NCBI RefSeq assembly: GCF_001939115.1
Contig: NZ_MQTZ01000002.1
Span: 68,904 to 132,903 of the forward strand
From: Leptolyngbya sp. 'hensonii'
GTDB taxonomy: Bacteria > Cyanobacteriota > Cyanobacteriia > GCF-001939115
Reading direction: 5' to 3'
DNA: 64,000 bases
The translations under genes were made by a program, and so were the position numbers. This document shows positions 8,529 through 16,605 of the stretch, one piece after another; position 1 is the stretch's first letter, and every line of letters begins with the position of its first letter. The notes below the pieces were generated by a model. That model made no database searches. It saw only the letters and a list, made by a program, of their open reading frames with translations, and was not told the DNA's origin.

Positions 8529-10274
8529 ATGCAACAGACCAAACCCAGGGATGTTCAGGTTTATCCGATCGCGCCCGATACGACTGCTTTAAGATCTCGC
8601 AGTTGGAACCGTCTCCGCTTTGAAATTGAGTATGCCCTGGAGCGGGGCACAACTGCCAATTCTTATGTGATTCGGGGGGATAAAACGGCGTTAATTGACC
8701 CTCCTGGCGAAAGCTTCACCGAAATTTACCTGACCGAGTTGCAGAAACGCTTCGATCCCAAGCAACTGGATTATGTCATCCTGGGTCATGTCAATCCGAA
8801 TCGGGCTGTGACACTGAAAGCCCTGCTGGAACTGGCAGATGTCACTTTTATCTGCTCGAATCCAGCGGCGATCGCTCTCCGCAACGCCCTGCCCGACTAT
8901 GAATTGAAGCTTCTGGTGATGCGGGGAGATGAGACCCTGGATCTGGGGCAGGGGCACCTCTTAAAGTTCATTCCTGTGCCTACCCCCCGCTGGCCTGATG
9001 GCCTTTGCACCTACGACCCCCAGACCCAGATTCTGTTTTCAGACAAGTTCTTTGGCTGTCATGTCTGTGGCGATCAGGTGTTTGATGAAGGCTGGTCTAT
9101 TCTGCGGGAAGACCGACGCTACTACTATGATTGCCTCATGGCTCCCCATGCTCGTCAGGTGGAGTCTGCCCTGGACAAAATTGCCGCACTTATCGTTGCC
9201 CAAATGGGGCAAGAAATTGACAACCCTTCCGCTCTGGTCTTTGCACCCAACCATGGGTCTCTGGTTCGGTACGGGTTGATCGAGCTGTTTCAGTCCTACC
9301 AGAAGTGGAGCCAGCAGCAACGGGGGCAAGAGTTGTCTGTCGCTCTGATCTATGCCTCGGCTTACGGGAATACGGCGACGCTGGCCCAGGCGATCGCCCG
9401 GGGCATCACAAAGGCTGGGGTTGCTGTGGAATCTATCAACTGTGAAATTACCCCGGCTGATGAGATTCAGACGGCGCTGGAAAATTGTGCTGGTTTCATT
9501 ATGGGTTCCCCGACCCTGGGTGGGCATGCTCCTACCCCTGTGCAAACAGCTCTGGGCATCGTGCTATCTACTGCGGCTAAAAGTAAGCCAGCCGGTGTGT
9601 TTGGCTCCTTTGGCTGGAGTGGAGAAGCGATCGACTTGATCGAAGGCAAACTGCGGGATGCAGGGTATAGCTTGGGGTTTGAAACGATCAGGGTCAAATT
9701 CAAGCCGACGGATGTCACGCTCAAACTTTGTGAAGAAGCGGGAACGGACTTTGCCCAGGCCCTGAAGAAGGCCAAAAAAGTACGGGAACCCCGGCAACCC
9801 GCCAGCAGTGTGGAACAGGCGATCGGTCGAGTAGTGGGTTCCCTCTGTGTGGTTACGGCAAAACAGGGGGATGTTTCCAGTGCCATGCTGGCCTCCTGGG
9901 TGTCCCAGGCGACTTTTAACCCTCCTGGTTTGACGATCGCAGTAGCGAAAGACCGGGCGATCGAGTCCCTGATGTATTCGGGTAGCAACTTCGTGCTGAA
10001 CATCCTGGCAGAGGGAAATCATCTGGGCTTGATGAAGCATTTCCTGAAACCTTTCCAGCCTGCCGAAGATCGCTTTGCCGGTGTTGTGGTTGAACAGACT
10101 GCTGATCATCTCCCAATTCTGCAGGAAGCTCTAGCTTATCTGCACTGTCGGGTTGAAAGCCGGATGGAGTGCGGTGATCACTGGCTGGTTTATGCCACCC
10201 TTGACAGTGGTAAAGTGCTCCAGCCTGCTGGGGTCACGGCTGTCCATCACCGCAAGTCGGGTACCCACTACTGA
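8529..10274 (+). CDS. Flavodiiron protein, Flv1/Flv2 type
   Basis: This 581-aa protein has three domains: a metallo-beta-lactamase-like domain (1-255), a flavodoxin domain starting at VALIYASAYGNTATLAQAI (about 275), and a C-terminal flavin reductase domain (about 425-575; VGSLCVVTAKQ, SQATFNPPGLTIAV). Cyanobacterial proteins of this kind use NAD(P)H to reduce O2 to water and protect photosystem I. The canonical diiron motif HxExDH is replaced by HVNPNR, and a later ligand position also has Asn. Such substitutions mark the Flv1/Flv2 class, which pairs with a canonical Flv3 or Flv4. No partner gene is in the window. I use ATG 8529 because an upstream extension from 8445 adds 28 residues unlike family members. 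Confidence 0.85.
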   Translation: MQQTKPRDVQVYPIAPDTTALRSRSWNRLRFEIEYALERGTTANSYVIRGDKTALIDPPGESFTEIYLTELQKRFDPKQLDYVILGHVNPNRAVTLKALLELADVTFICSNPAAIALRNALPDYELKLLVMRGDETLDLGQGHLLKFIPVPTPRWPDGLCTYDPQTQILFSDKFFGCHVCGDQVFDEGWSILREDRRYYYDCLMAPHARQVESALDKIAALIVAQMGQEIDNPSALVFAPNHGSLVRYGLIELFQSYQKWSQQQRGQELSVALIYASAYGNTATLAQAIARGITKAGVAVESINCEITPADEIQTALENCAGFIMGSPTLGGHAPTPVQTALGIVLSTAAKSKPAGVFGSFGWSGEAIDLIEGKLRDAGYSLGFETIRVKFKPTDVTLKLCEEAGTDFAQALKKAKKVREPRQPASSVEQAIGRVVGSLCVVTAKQGDVSSAMLASWVSQATFNPPGLTIAVAKDRAIESLMYSGSNFVLNILAEGNHLGLMKHFLKPFQPAEDRFAGVVVEQTADHLPILQEALAYLHCRVESRMECGDHWLVYATLDSGKVLQPAGVTAVHHRKSGTHY

Positions 10275-10282
10275 TCGGGCCT

Positions 10283-10843
10283 CTAGGCCTGGGGGACTCG
10301 CTTTTCCAGGTACTGGCCGATCATCTGCTGTTCTCCAGCTCTGGAGATGATGGTCTGACGAGTGCGGTACTGGTGTCCGATCAGTTTCAACTCTTCTTCG
10401 AAGACAGAGCCATCATATTCAGTCCGGAGGCAAAGGGTTTGGGGGTTGGGGAAGCCATAGTCTGCAGTCACAGGCTTCAGGGTTGCAAAGCCTCGATCGC
10501 GATACAGTATGCCCCCTCTGGCCCCAAATACTGTGGACCCCCTGGATTTCTTCCGACCGGATGCAGCGTCCTTACTTTCCCAGGTCACCATCGTCCCACA
10601 AATCAGGGAGATGCTGTCAGGGAGCTCATGCAATTGGGCCAGTTGCATCAGTTCCTGGCTGCCCTGCTCCAGAAATTGGCTGGTGATGAAGGTGACCAGC
10701 TCCTGAGTCTCGCCATCTGGAAGGGTGTAATATCGTCGCTCCGATCGCCAATCTCCTTCCGATTTCCGGAAGAATTCGATAATCAGCGATTCGTCTGTGG
10801 TTTGAGCATTTCGCAGCAATAACGTCACAACTTCGGTCCTCAC
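10283..10843 (-). CDS. CpcS/CpeS-type phycobiliprotein lyase
   Basis: This 186-aa lipocalin-like protein carries family motifs FFRKSEGDWRSERRYYTL (about 24-41), CGTMVTWES, FGARGGILYRDRGFA, LRTEYDGSVFEEELKLIG and the C-terminal RTRQTIISRAGEQQMIGQYLEKR. Members attach phycocyanobilin to a conserved Cys of phycobiliprotein subunits, or act in related bilin handling. The N-terminus is about 20 residues longer than the short CpcS type. The start is GTG 10843; an alternative GTG at 10828 would shorten it by five residues. It lies on the minus strand and ends 8 nt from the convergent flavodiiron gene. The bilin and target subunit cannot be told from sequence. Confidence 0.85.
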   Translation of the reverse strand: MRTEVVTLLLRNAQTTDESLIIEFFRKSEGDWRSERRYYTLPDGETQELVTFITSQFLEQGSQELMQLAQLHELPDSISLICGTMVTWESKDAASGRKKSRGSTVFGARGGILYRDRGFATLKPVTADYGFPNPQTLCLRTEYDGSVFEEELKLIGHQYRTRQTIISRAGEQQMIGQYLEKRVPQA

Positions 10844-10936
10844 AGAAAATTGAGGTAATCATAACGGCACAAAAGTAAAGTTTATCGAAATAAATCTTTA
10901 CATCTCTTTCATTCTAATCCATGAATTCTGATTTTG

Positions 10937-10952
10937 CCCTCCATCAGGAGGG
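10937..10952 (-). terminator. Hairpin downstream of phoH-like gene
   Basis: CCCTCC and GGAGGG form a perfect 6-bp GC-rich stem around a 4-nt loop, 83 nt after the phoH-like stop codon on the minus strand. There is no U-run after it in that direction, so terminator function is only a possibility. It could also be a leader structure of the lyase gene. Confidence 0.3.
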
Positions 10953-11034
10953 TTATCCTGGAAGCAAAAACTGGGATATTTGTCCTCTCAGGATCGCCTG
11001 CTAGATTCTTTATTTGTCAGGGGATCTAGATAAT

Positions 11035-11991
11035 TTAGGGGGTGTCCTGATGCTCATACGCCGCTACAATTCGTTGCACTAGCGGATGACGAACGACATC
11101 AACCTGGGTCAGATTGCAGAAGGCGATGCCTTCAACATGGTGCAGAATTTTCTGAGCCACTGCCAAACCAGAAGATTGTTGAGGGGCCAGATCAGTCTGG
11201 GTCAGGTCGCCCGTCACCACCATGCGAGAACGGAAGCCCAGGCGAGTCAGAAGCATTTTCATTTGGGCTGGCGTTGTATTTTGAGCCTCATCCAGGATAA
11301 TGAAGGCGTTATTTAGGGTCCGCCCCCGCATATAGGCGATCGGGGCCACCTCGATCACCCCTCGTTCCATCAAACTGGCGATTTTTTCCGGCTCAATAAA
11401 TTCGTACAGGGCATCATAGAGGGGGCGCAGGTAAGGATTGACCTTCTGTTGCAAGTCGCCGGGCAAGAACCCCAACTTCTCACCGGCTTCAACCGCCGGA
11501 CGGGTGAGAATCAGACGCTCGTATTGATTCGCCAGAAATGCCTGTACGGCCAGGACAGCAGCCAGGAAAGTTTTTCCTGTTCCAGCAGGCCCGATGCAAA
11601 AAGTAAGGTCATGGGTTTGGACCGCCTTAATATATTGTCGCTGGCGGAAGGTTTTGGCCCGAATCTCTTCTCCCCGCCGATTTCGGGCCAGAATATCGCG
11701 CTGCAGGCTCTGTAAGTCATCCTGACGTTGTGTGTCCAGGGCCTGACGAGCCGTTAAGATGTCAGCTCGATCGATCGGCTTTCCCTGACTCCAGAGAGAA
11801 TCCAGGGATTTGACCAACTGCCTACAAAGAGCAATCTGATCCGCTTCTCCGGAGATGAACAGCTCCTGGCCTCGAAGAACCACCACAGCCCCTGTTTGCC
11901 GACTGAGAACCTTAAGATTCTCTTCCTGATAACCTGCCAGGACGATCGCGCTTTGGGAATTGGGTAATGGAATGGAAACGGTTTGGGGCAT
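11035..11991 (-). CDS. phoH: PhoH-like ATPase (YbeZ type)
   Basis: This 318-aa P-loop protein begins with a short KH-like region (about 1-75) and continues into the PhoH ATPase core: FCIGPAGTGKTFLA (Walker A, about 131), LTRPAVEAGEKLGFLPGD, and Walker B with IILDEAQNTTPAQMK (about 231-245). YbeZ-type PhoH proteins are linked to RNA metabolism and ribosome biogenesis with YbeY. That fits its position downstream of ffh, rpsP, a KH protein and rpsU on the same strand. A 14-bp inverted repeat lies in its leader. The start ATG 11991 gives the usual family length. Phosphate regulation is not indicated by anything I see here. Confidence 0.9.
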   Translation of the reverse strand: MPQTVSIPLPNSQSAIVLAGYQEENLKVLSRQTGAVVVLRGQELFISGEADQIALCRQLVKSLDSLWSQGKPIDRADILTARQALDTQRQDDLQSLQRDILARNRRGEEIRAKTFRQRQYIKAVQTHDLTFCIGPAGTGKTFLAAVLAVQAFLANQYERLILTRPAVEAGEKLGFLPGDLQQKVNPYLRPLYDALYEFIEPEKIASLMERGVIEVAPIAYMRGRTLNNAFIILDEAQNTTPAQMKMLLTRLGFRSRMVVTGDLTQTDLAPQQSSGLAVAQKILHHVEGIAFCNLTQVDVVRHPLVQRIVAAYEHQDTP

Positions 11992-12023
11992 TCAGATAAA
12001 ATGTGTGACCAATCTGATTCTGT

Positions 12024-12095
12024 CATGCTATCTCTCCAGTTGTCTAATCTGCCATCTGGATGTTGTAGAGAGAGGTTACAGGGAGAGATAGCATG
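12024..12095 (-). promoter_or_regulatory. 14-bp perfect inverted repeat in the phoH leader
   Basis: CATGCTATCTCTCC (12024-12037) is the exact reverse complement of GGAGAGATAGCATG (12082-12095), with 44 nt between the arms. It lies between the rpsU hairpin and the phoH-like start at 11991. It could be a long-looped RNA stem in the phoH leader or a pair of operator half-sites. Function is unknown. Confidence 0.5.
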
Positions 12096-12099
12096 AAAC

Positions 12100-12129
12100 A
12101 GCAGAGACGTCGCATGAAACGTCTCTGCT
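12100..12129 (-). terminator. Strong hairpin after rpsU
   Basis: AGCAGAGACGT (12100-12110) and ACGTCTCTGCT (12119-12129) form an 11-bp perfect stem with an 8-nt loop, beginning 33 nt after the rpsU stop codon on the minus strand. Only a short U stretch follows. It is the likely end or attenuation point of the ffh-rpsP-khpA-rpsU series before phoH. Confidence 0.55.
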
Positions 12130-12161
12130 CAAGTTGATCATTTGAAAGGGTCTGTGGGTTG

Positions 12162-12335
12162 TTAATAACGGTGTTTACGTGAAGCCTCAGCCTTGCGCTT
12201 CCGACGGAGGCTGGGTTTCTCATATCGTTCACGCCGTTTTACTTCAGACAAAATTCCGGCTTTCTGAATCTTTTTCTTAAACCGTCTCAATGCTGACTCG
12301 ATCGACTCATTTTCTCCCAGACGTACTTCTGCCAC
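12162..12335 (-). CDS. rpsU: 30S ribosomal protein S21
   Basis: The 57-aa product has the S21 signature: [25 protein letters not shown], then a basic [21 protein letters not shown] tail. I choose GTG at 12335. The next upstream GTG (12347) lies inside the Shine-Dalgarno sequence itself, so it cannot be read with that site, whereas 12335 sits 9-11 nt downstream and gives the normal S21 N-terminus. It follows a KH-domain gene by 38 nt and precedes a strong hairpin. S21 is part of the small-subunit platform where the anti-SD pairs with mRNA. Confidence 0.93.
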   Translation of the reverse strand: MAEVRLGENESIESALRRFKKKIQKAGILSEVKRRERYEKPSLRRKRKAEASRKHRY

Positions 12336-12343
12336 TCCCTGTG

Positions 12344-12354
12344 TCACCTCCTTA
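12344..12354 (-). promoter_or_regulatory. Full-length Shine-Dalgarno sequence of rpsU
   Basis: On the minus strand TAAGGAGGTGA occurs just ahead of rpsU, complementary over eleven bases to the usual 16S rRNA 3' end. It excludes GTG 12347 as a start because that codon is part of the site, and it supports GTG 12335. Confidence 0.75.
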
Positions 12355-12373
12355 GGCTTGCAAGACGAATTCT

Positions 12374-12841
12374 CTAAACCTCACTTTGCCGATGCCGGGA
12401 CCGGACTGTTGGTTTTCCAGCAGTTGAACGACGGGACTGAGATTTTTCTGGCCGAGATTCACCATCTATGTCTTCATCAACGGCGAAACTTTGGGACCCG
12501 TAGATATCCAGGTAGGCCGATTGCCCTACGGCCTGAGCTGCCGCTGCTAAAACCGTGCGAATAGCCTGAATATTTCGCCCACCTCGACCAAACACTCGTC
12601 CCTTGTCTGAACTTTCAAAGGCCAACCGAATCCACACTCTGGGCTTACCAGAAGATGTTTCACAGTCTACCTTCAAGGAGTCTGGAGACTCCAGGAAAGG
12701 TTTGACTAAAAACTCGACCAGCCCGATATAGTCGGGCTGGGTACAGTGATGGACTGCATACTGTGATTGTGCAGTAGAGTTAATCTCCTGATCTGACTTA
12801 CGTTCTTCCGGTAAGTCATGTGGACGCTTGTGCAGAGACAT
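12374..12841 (-). CDS. khpA: KH-domain RNA-binding protein (KhpA-like)
   Basis: This 155-aa protein has one KH domain (about 38-115). The GxxG loop appears as GRGGRN inside [20 protein letters not shown], preceded by the [15 protein letters not shown] strand-helix. The C-terminal 40 residues are a charged, low-complexity tail ([11 protein letters not shown]...), longer than in compact KhpA of about 80 aa. Its position directly after rpsP is the conserved place for khpA in many bacteria; it overlaps rpsP by 26 nt. KhpA proteins bind RNA broadly and act in post-transcriptional control. The N-terminal 35 residues look unstructured. Confidence 0.85.
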   Translation of the reverse strand: MSLHKRPHDLPEERKSDQEINSTAQSQYAVHHCTQPDYIGLVEFLVKPFLESPDSLKVDCETSSGKPRVWIRLAFESSDKGRVFGRGGRNIQAIRTVLAAAAQAVGQSAYLDIYGSQSFAVDEDIDGESRPEKSQSRRSTAGKPTVRSRHRQSEV

Positions 12842-13064
12842 TCGCTTTTTGGAGGAGACGACGCACAGTATCAGTTGGTTGAGCGCCCTGCTGGAGCCGT
12901 TTCTGGATTGCAGGAATTTCTAGATGGACTTCTTCTGTGATGGGATTGTAGAAGCCCAATTCTTCCAGAGGGCGACCATCTCGCCGTGAAGTGCTGTTCA
13001 CCGCTACGATGCGGTAGCTAGCCTGACGTTTCTTGCCGTATCGTTTTAGACGCAGTTTGATCAT
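12816..13064 (-). CDS. rpsP: 30S ribosomal protein S16
   Basis: The 82-aa protein begins [20 protein letters not shown] and contains the S16 core [15 protein letters not shown] followed by a [18 protein letters not shown] helix. Length and motifs are typical. It lies between ffh (108 nt upstream) and the overlapping KH gene, matching the common ffh-rpsP-khpA order. S16 is a primary binding protein of the 30S subunit. Confidence 0.96.
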   Translation of the reverse strand: MIKLRLKRYGKKRQASYRIVAVNSTSRRDGRPLEELGFYNPITEEVHLEIPAIQKRLQQGAQPTDTVRRLLQKANVSAQAST

Positions 13065-13173
13065 GAATCGCGGTAACGTTGACAGATAATGAAGTTAAAA
13101 ATAAATCCGTGCCAAGTACACCATGATACCACCTCGTAAAGGGGTTTTGTAAAGGCCTGACTAGGATTTTGCC

Positions 13174-14637
13174 TCAAAGATGGCCAAATCCTTTTTTCTT
13201 TTTTTCCTTCTTCTTTTTCTTGGCATTTGGATTCCCACCGGAGTAGCCTCGCCAGCCCGGTGGGGGAGCCTGTCCACCAGGGGAGGCCCCGAAGGGGCTT
13301 CCCCCCATTCCACCAAACATGCCCCCCATCCCAGGGAATTGTCCTTGCCCCATCTGTTGCATCAACGATCGCATTTTCTGAAAATCACTGACTAGCTTCC
13401 CCACATCGGTTTCACCATAGCCAGACCCCCTGGCAATCCGTCGTCGCCGGCTGGGTGACCCTGATAGGAGGTCAGGGTTTTTCCGCTCCTCAACGGTCAT
13501 GGAACCGATCATCGCCTCGGCTCGTTTGAGTTGCACTTCTCCCTGACGGAGTTGCTCATCGCTCAACTTGTTCATACCAGGGAGCATTTTCATGATGCCG
13601 CCCAGGGATCCCATAGTTTTCAGCAACCGAGTTTGCTTCAGGAAATCTGTGAAATCAAATTTGGCGGTGAGGATTTTTTCCTGTAGTTTTTCGGCATCAG
13701 CCAGATCTACGGCTTCCTGGGCTTTTTCCACCAGAGTCAGGACATCGCCCATGCCTAGAATTCGGGAGGCCATTCGATCTGGATAGAAGGGCTGCAAAGC
13801 ATCGACTTTCTCTCCGACCCCAACAAACTTGATCGGCTGCCCGGAAATCTGCCTTACGGAGAGAGCTGCTCCGCCCCGCGTGTCCCCATCCATCTTGGTC
13901 AGAACTGCTCCGGTAATGCCAATCTGCTCATGGAAAGTTCGGGTCAGATTGGCGGCTTCCTGGCCCGTCATCGCATCCACCACTAGGAGAACCTCATGGG
14001 GCTGGACCGTGTGCTTGATCTGAGCCAGTTCTGCCATCATCTCCTGGTCGATCTGGAGACGCCCGGCGGTATCGATGATGACCGTATCCACCCCTTCGGC
14101 TCTGGCCCGTTCCACACCCTGCCGGGCAATCTCGACAGGATTGACATCCTTGCCCAGTTCAAAGACGGGGACATTGATCTGTTTACCTAATGTGACCAAC
14201 TGATCGATCGCTGCTGGCCGGTACACATCGGTTGCCACCAACAAGGTGGAGCGGTTCTGTTTCCGCAGATGTAGGGCTAATTTTGCTGTGGCGGTTGTTT
14301 TACCGGTTCCCTGGAGACCGGCCATGAGCACGATCGTGGGAGCGTGGTCCATCTGAGCCAGGGGAACATTAGTCTCCCCCATCAGCCGCACCAGCTCATC
14401 ATGGACAATCTTAATAAATTGCTGATCAGGGCGAACTCCAGAAATGACCTCTGCGCCCTGGGCCTTGGTCTGCACTTCGGCGACAAAATCTTTCACCACC
14501 TGGAGGCTCACATCTGCTTCGAGCAATGCCCGACGAACTTCTCTCAGAGCCTCTTGAATGTTGGACTCGGAAATTTTGTCTTGGCCGCGTAACTTCTTCC
14601 AGGCGGACTCTAGGCGTTCAGAAAGGGCATCAAACAT
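13174..14637 (-). CDS. ffh: Signal recognition particle protein Ffh (SRP54)
   Basis: This 487-aa SRP GTPase has an N domain (1-90), a G domain with GLQGTGKTTATAKLA (about 108), DTAGRLQ, the TKMDGDTRGGAAL motif and the closing GxGEKxDxLxPF segment, then a Met-rich M domain. The C-terminus is unusual in composition: a Gly/Met-rich stretch (GMGGMFGGMGG) followed by a run of Lys and KGFGHL. Ffh binds signal sequences on translating ribosomes and delivers them to FtsY. It is the first gene of the minus-strand ribosomal series and is divergent from the peroxiredoxin gene. Confidence 0.96.
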   Translation of the reverse strand: MFDALSERLESAWKKLRGQDKISESNIQEALREVRRALLEADVSLQVVKDFVAEVQTKAQGAEVISGVRPDQQFIKIVHDELVRLMGETNVPLAQMDHAPTIVLMAGLQGTGKTTATAKLALHLRKQNRSTLLVATDVYRPAAIDQLVTLGKQINVPVFELGKDVNPVEIARQGVERARAEGVDTVIIDTAGRLQIDQEMMAELAQIKHTVQPHEVLLVVDAMTGQEAANLTRTFHEQIGITGAVLTKMDGDTRGGAALSVRQISGQPIKFVGVGEKVDALQPFYPDRMASRILGMGDVLTLVEKAQEAVDLADAEKLQEKILTAKFDFTDFLKQTRLLKTMGSLGGIMKMLPGMNKLSDEQLRQGEVQLKRAEAMIGSMTVEERKNPDLLSGSPSRRRRIARGSGYGETDVGKLVSDFQKMRSLMQQMGQGQFPGMGGMFGGMGGSPFGASPGGQAPPPGWRGYSGGNPNAKKKKKEKKKKGFGHL

Positions 14638-14771
14638 GGAGGTGCAAATTTTGGACTAGTAATCATTCTACCCAACACCTGAACGCTTCAGCGGTGAGGC
14701 GCAAAATGAGGGGCAGTAATCCCCTGAACCGTTTATATTAACTTATGTAAAGCTTTTCTGGGGGATTGGTT

Positions 14772-15326
14772 ATGACTTTGCGTCGAGACTTTCTCAGATT
14801 CTTGCTCATTAGCGCTCTAGTATTTTTTTCAGTGATCTCGTTTACAGCCCCTGCCCTGGCTTTGGGGGGAAAACTTCCTGAAATCGGCCAGCCTGCGCCA
14901 GCATTTACACTTCCAAGCAGTACAGGGGACGGTAGCATTTCCCTGGCAGATTATCGTGGGAAATGGGTCGTGCTCTATTTCTATCCGAAGGATTTTACCT
15001 CTGGTTGCACCCTGGAAGCCCGCAGATTTCAGCAGGATCTCCCAAAATATTTAGAGAAGAATACTCAAATCATTGGGGTGAGTGCGGATTCTGTTGATTC
15101 TCATACGGAGTTTTGTGATTCTGAGGGGTTGAAGTTTCCCCTCCTGTCCGATCGGGGTGGGAAAGTGAGCCAGGCTTACGGGTCCTGGTTGGGAATTGTT
15201 TCCCTGCGCCACAGTTTCCTGATTGATCCGGAAGGTATTCTGCAGGAGCGGTTTACCGGGGTCAACCCAGCAATTCACAGTCAGGAAGTCTTGGCCCGCC
15301 TGGAAGCCCTGCAATTAAACGGTTGA
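14772..15326 (+). CDS. Secreted/lumenal peroxiredoxin, PrxQ/Bcp type
   Basis: I start at ATG 14772 because the codons before it (TTG-GTT) lack support. The 184-aa product opens with a basic N-terminus and hydrophobic core ending in PALA, a Sec-type signal peptide for the periplasm or thylakoid lumen. The thioredoxin fold follows: GQPAPAFTLPSS, VVLYFYPKDFTSGCTLEA with the peroxidatic Cys (about residue 78), and FLIDPEGILQERF. The usual PrxQ resolving Cys five residues later is replaced by Arg; another Cys occurs in HTEFCDSEG. It should reduce peroxides, perhaps with an atypical resolving step. It converges on the initiator tRNA gene. Confidence 0.88.
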   Translation: MTLRRDFLRFLLISALVFFSVISFTAPALALGGKLPEIGQPAPAFTLPSSTGDGSISLADYRGKWVVLYFYPKDFTSGCTLEARRFQQDLPKYLEKNTQIIGVSADSVDSHTEFCDSEGLKFPLLSDRGGKVSQAYGSWLGIVSLRHSFLIDPEGILQERFTGVNPAIHSQEVLARLEALQLNG

Positions 15327-15358
15327 GGCATGAGAATTCAGTCAAACACTGTACCGCA

Positions 15359-15384
15359 TTAGAGACTTTGTGCAACGTCTCTAA
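15359..15384 (+). terminator. Hairpin after the peroxiredoxin gene
   Basis: TTAGAGAC (15359-15366) and GTCTCTAA (15377-15384) pair over 8 bp around a 10-nt loop, 32 nt after the stop codon. An AT-rich TTAAAAATTAAA stretch follows. It is a plausible plus-strand terminator, acting together with the stronger stem at 15393. Confidence 0.5.
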
Positions 15385-15392
15385 TTAAAAAT

Positions 15393-15432
15393 TAAAGTCC
15401 TGGAGTTCTTAAATCAGAATTCCAGGACTTTA
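15393..15432 (-). terminator. Intrinsic terminator of the tRNA gene, possibly bidirectional
   Basis: TAAAGTCCTGGA and TCCAGGACTTTA (15393-15404 and 15421-15432) form a 12-bp perfect stem. Read on the minus strand it begins 5 nt after the tRNA CCA end and is followed by a T-rich stretch (ATTTTTAATT), the layout of a Rho-independent terminator. The symmetric A/T flanks could also stop transcription coming from the peroxiredoxin gene. Confidence 0.75.
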
Positions 15433-15436
15433 GGAT

Positions 15437-15513
<77 letters not shown>

Positions 15514-15558
15514 TCGGCTTTACCAGTGTAACAACAAGTTCAGGGAATTGCAAGTAAA

Positions 15559-16512
15559 TTACAACAGGGATAATTCGCCAAGGACTTCCAACCGCTTATA
15601 CCCGCTCAAAGTCATGAAACTTTCGGTTAGCGTCTCTGAAATCGAAGGACTAATCCAGCCCATCTGCTTCAAAAGATGGATCGCAACTGCATGCTTGGCG
15701 CGAGCTGCCCCATCGATCACCTTAATCGCCAGACCCAGACCATCCCCCACCCGAGCGATGCACTGCATCCCTTCAGCCCCGGCCTTGCTTACCAACTCCC
15801 CTTCCGTCAGCCGCATTAACTCCGTATCAAATTCCCCGTCTCCTGAGATAAAAGCAGGATGGCTGGTCATTGCGCGGGCAATCCGCTCCATATCCAGACT
15901 GTCCCCAGAAGAGAGTTGGGCGTAGAGGGAGGCGATTTGCCCCAACTGCAGAAAATAGGTTGGCGCACCGCAATCATCGCGGGCCGTAATAATTTCCTCT
16001 GCTGGCATTCTGAGTAGCTCTGCCACTTTAGTGAGGATCAGGCGTTGCACCGGATGATTTCGCTGCAGATAGGAATTCAGAGGCCAGTTTCGCTGCTGAC
16101 AAACTGCCAACATACCAGCATGTTTGCCCGAACAGTTGTATTCCAATGGACTGCGTTTCCCAACCGGTGTGGGACATTGGAGCGCAGATGGGTCCACATC
16201 ACAGTGCCACAGGACATTAAAGACCTGGCGGACCTGCTCGATTTTGCCCTTATGGGAACTGCAAATAATAGCCAGATCTCTATCGGCGAGAGCAAATCGC
16301 TCCAAAGTTCCTGTTGTGGTTACCGCCAGAGCCTGAAAAGGTTTCAGGGCCGATCGGATAAAGACAGCAGTCTCTGCATTACCAGCAACAGACAGAAGTC
16401 GCCCTCTGTTGTCACAGACAGCAGCCTGAACATGGTGCTTGGATTCAATAATGCCTTCTCGTAAGAGCCTAACTTCCAGCTCCGGTGATTGAGTTCGTTT
16501 TCCCCTAGTCAT
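15559..16512 (-). CDS. Asparaginase, AnsA-like (Asparaginase_II, PF06089 type)
   Basis: The 317-aa protein has the motifs of this family: SALKPFQALAV near the N-terminus, CSSHKGKIEQV, LEYNCSGKHAGMLAVC, DDCGAPTYFL and SKAGAEGMQC. The family is annotated as L-asparaginase, hydrolysing asparagine to aspartate and ammonia, and is distinct from the classical Thr-nucleophile AnsB enzymes. I use ATG 16512 rather than the TTG 36 nt upstream. It lies 45 nt upstream of the tRNA 5' end on the same strand and 93 nt downstream of the Ycf36 gene. There is no link to the asnB cassette 9 kb away beyond shared chemistry. Confidence 0.88.
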   Translation of the reverse strand: MTRGKRTQSPELEVRLLREGIIESKHHVQAAVCDNRGRLLSVAGNAETAVFIRSALKPFQALAVTTTGTLERFALADRDLAIICSSHKGKIEQVRQVFNVLWHCDVDPSALQCPTPVGKRSPLEYNCSGKHAGMLAVCQQRNWPLNSYLQRNHPVQRLILTKVAELLRMPAEEIITARDDCGAPTYFLQLGQIASLYAQLSSGDSLDMERIARAMTSHPAFISGDGEFDTELMRLTEGELVSKAGAEGMQCIARVGDGLGLAIKVIDGAARAKHAVAIHLLKQMGWISPSISETLTESFMTLSGYKRLEVLGELSLL

Positions 16513-16605
16513 GGGTATGACTTTGCCATACGAGCGGTGTCCATACAAGTCCTATGCTGCAAATCGATATTCTACCGCCCGATCGACCCACCTGCCAGAA
16601 AAATC

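Noticed and set aside
12336-12347. GTG 12347 as the rpsU start.
   Set aside because: The codon is inside the Shine-Dalgarno sequence and would add residues not seen in S21.
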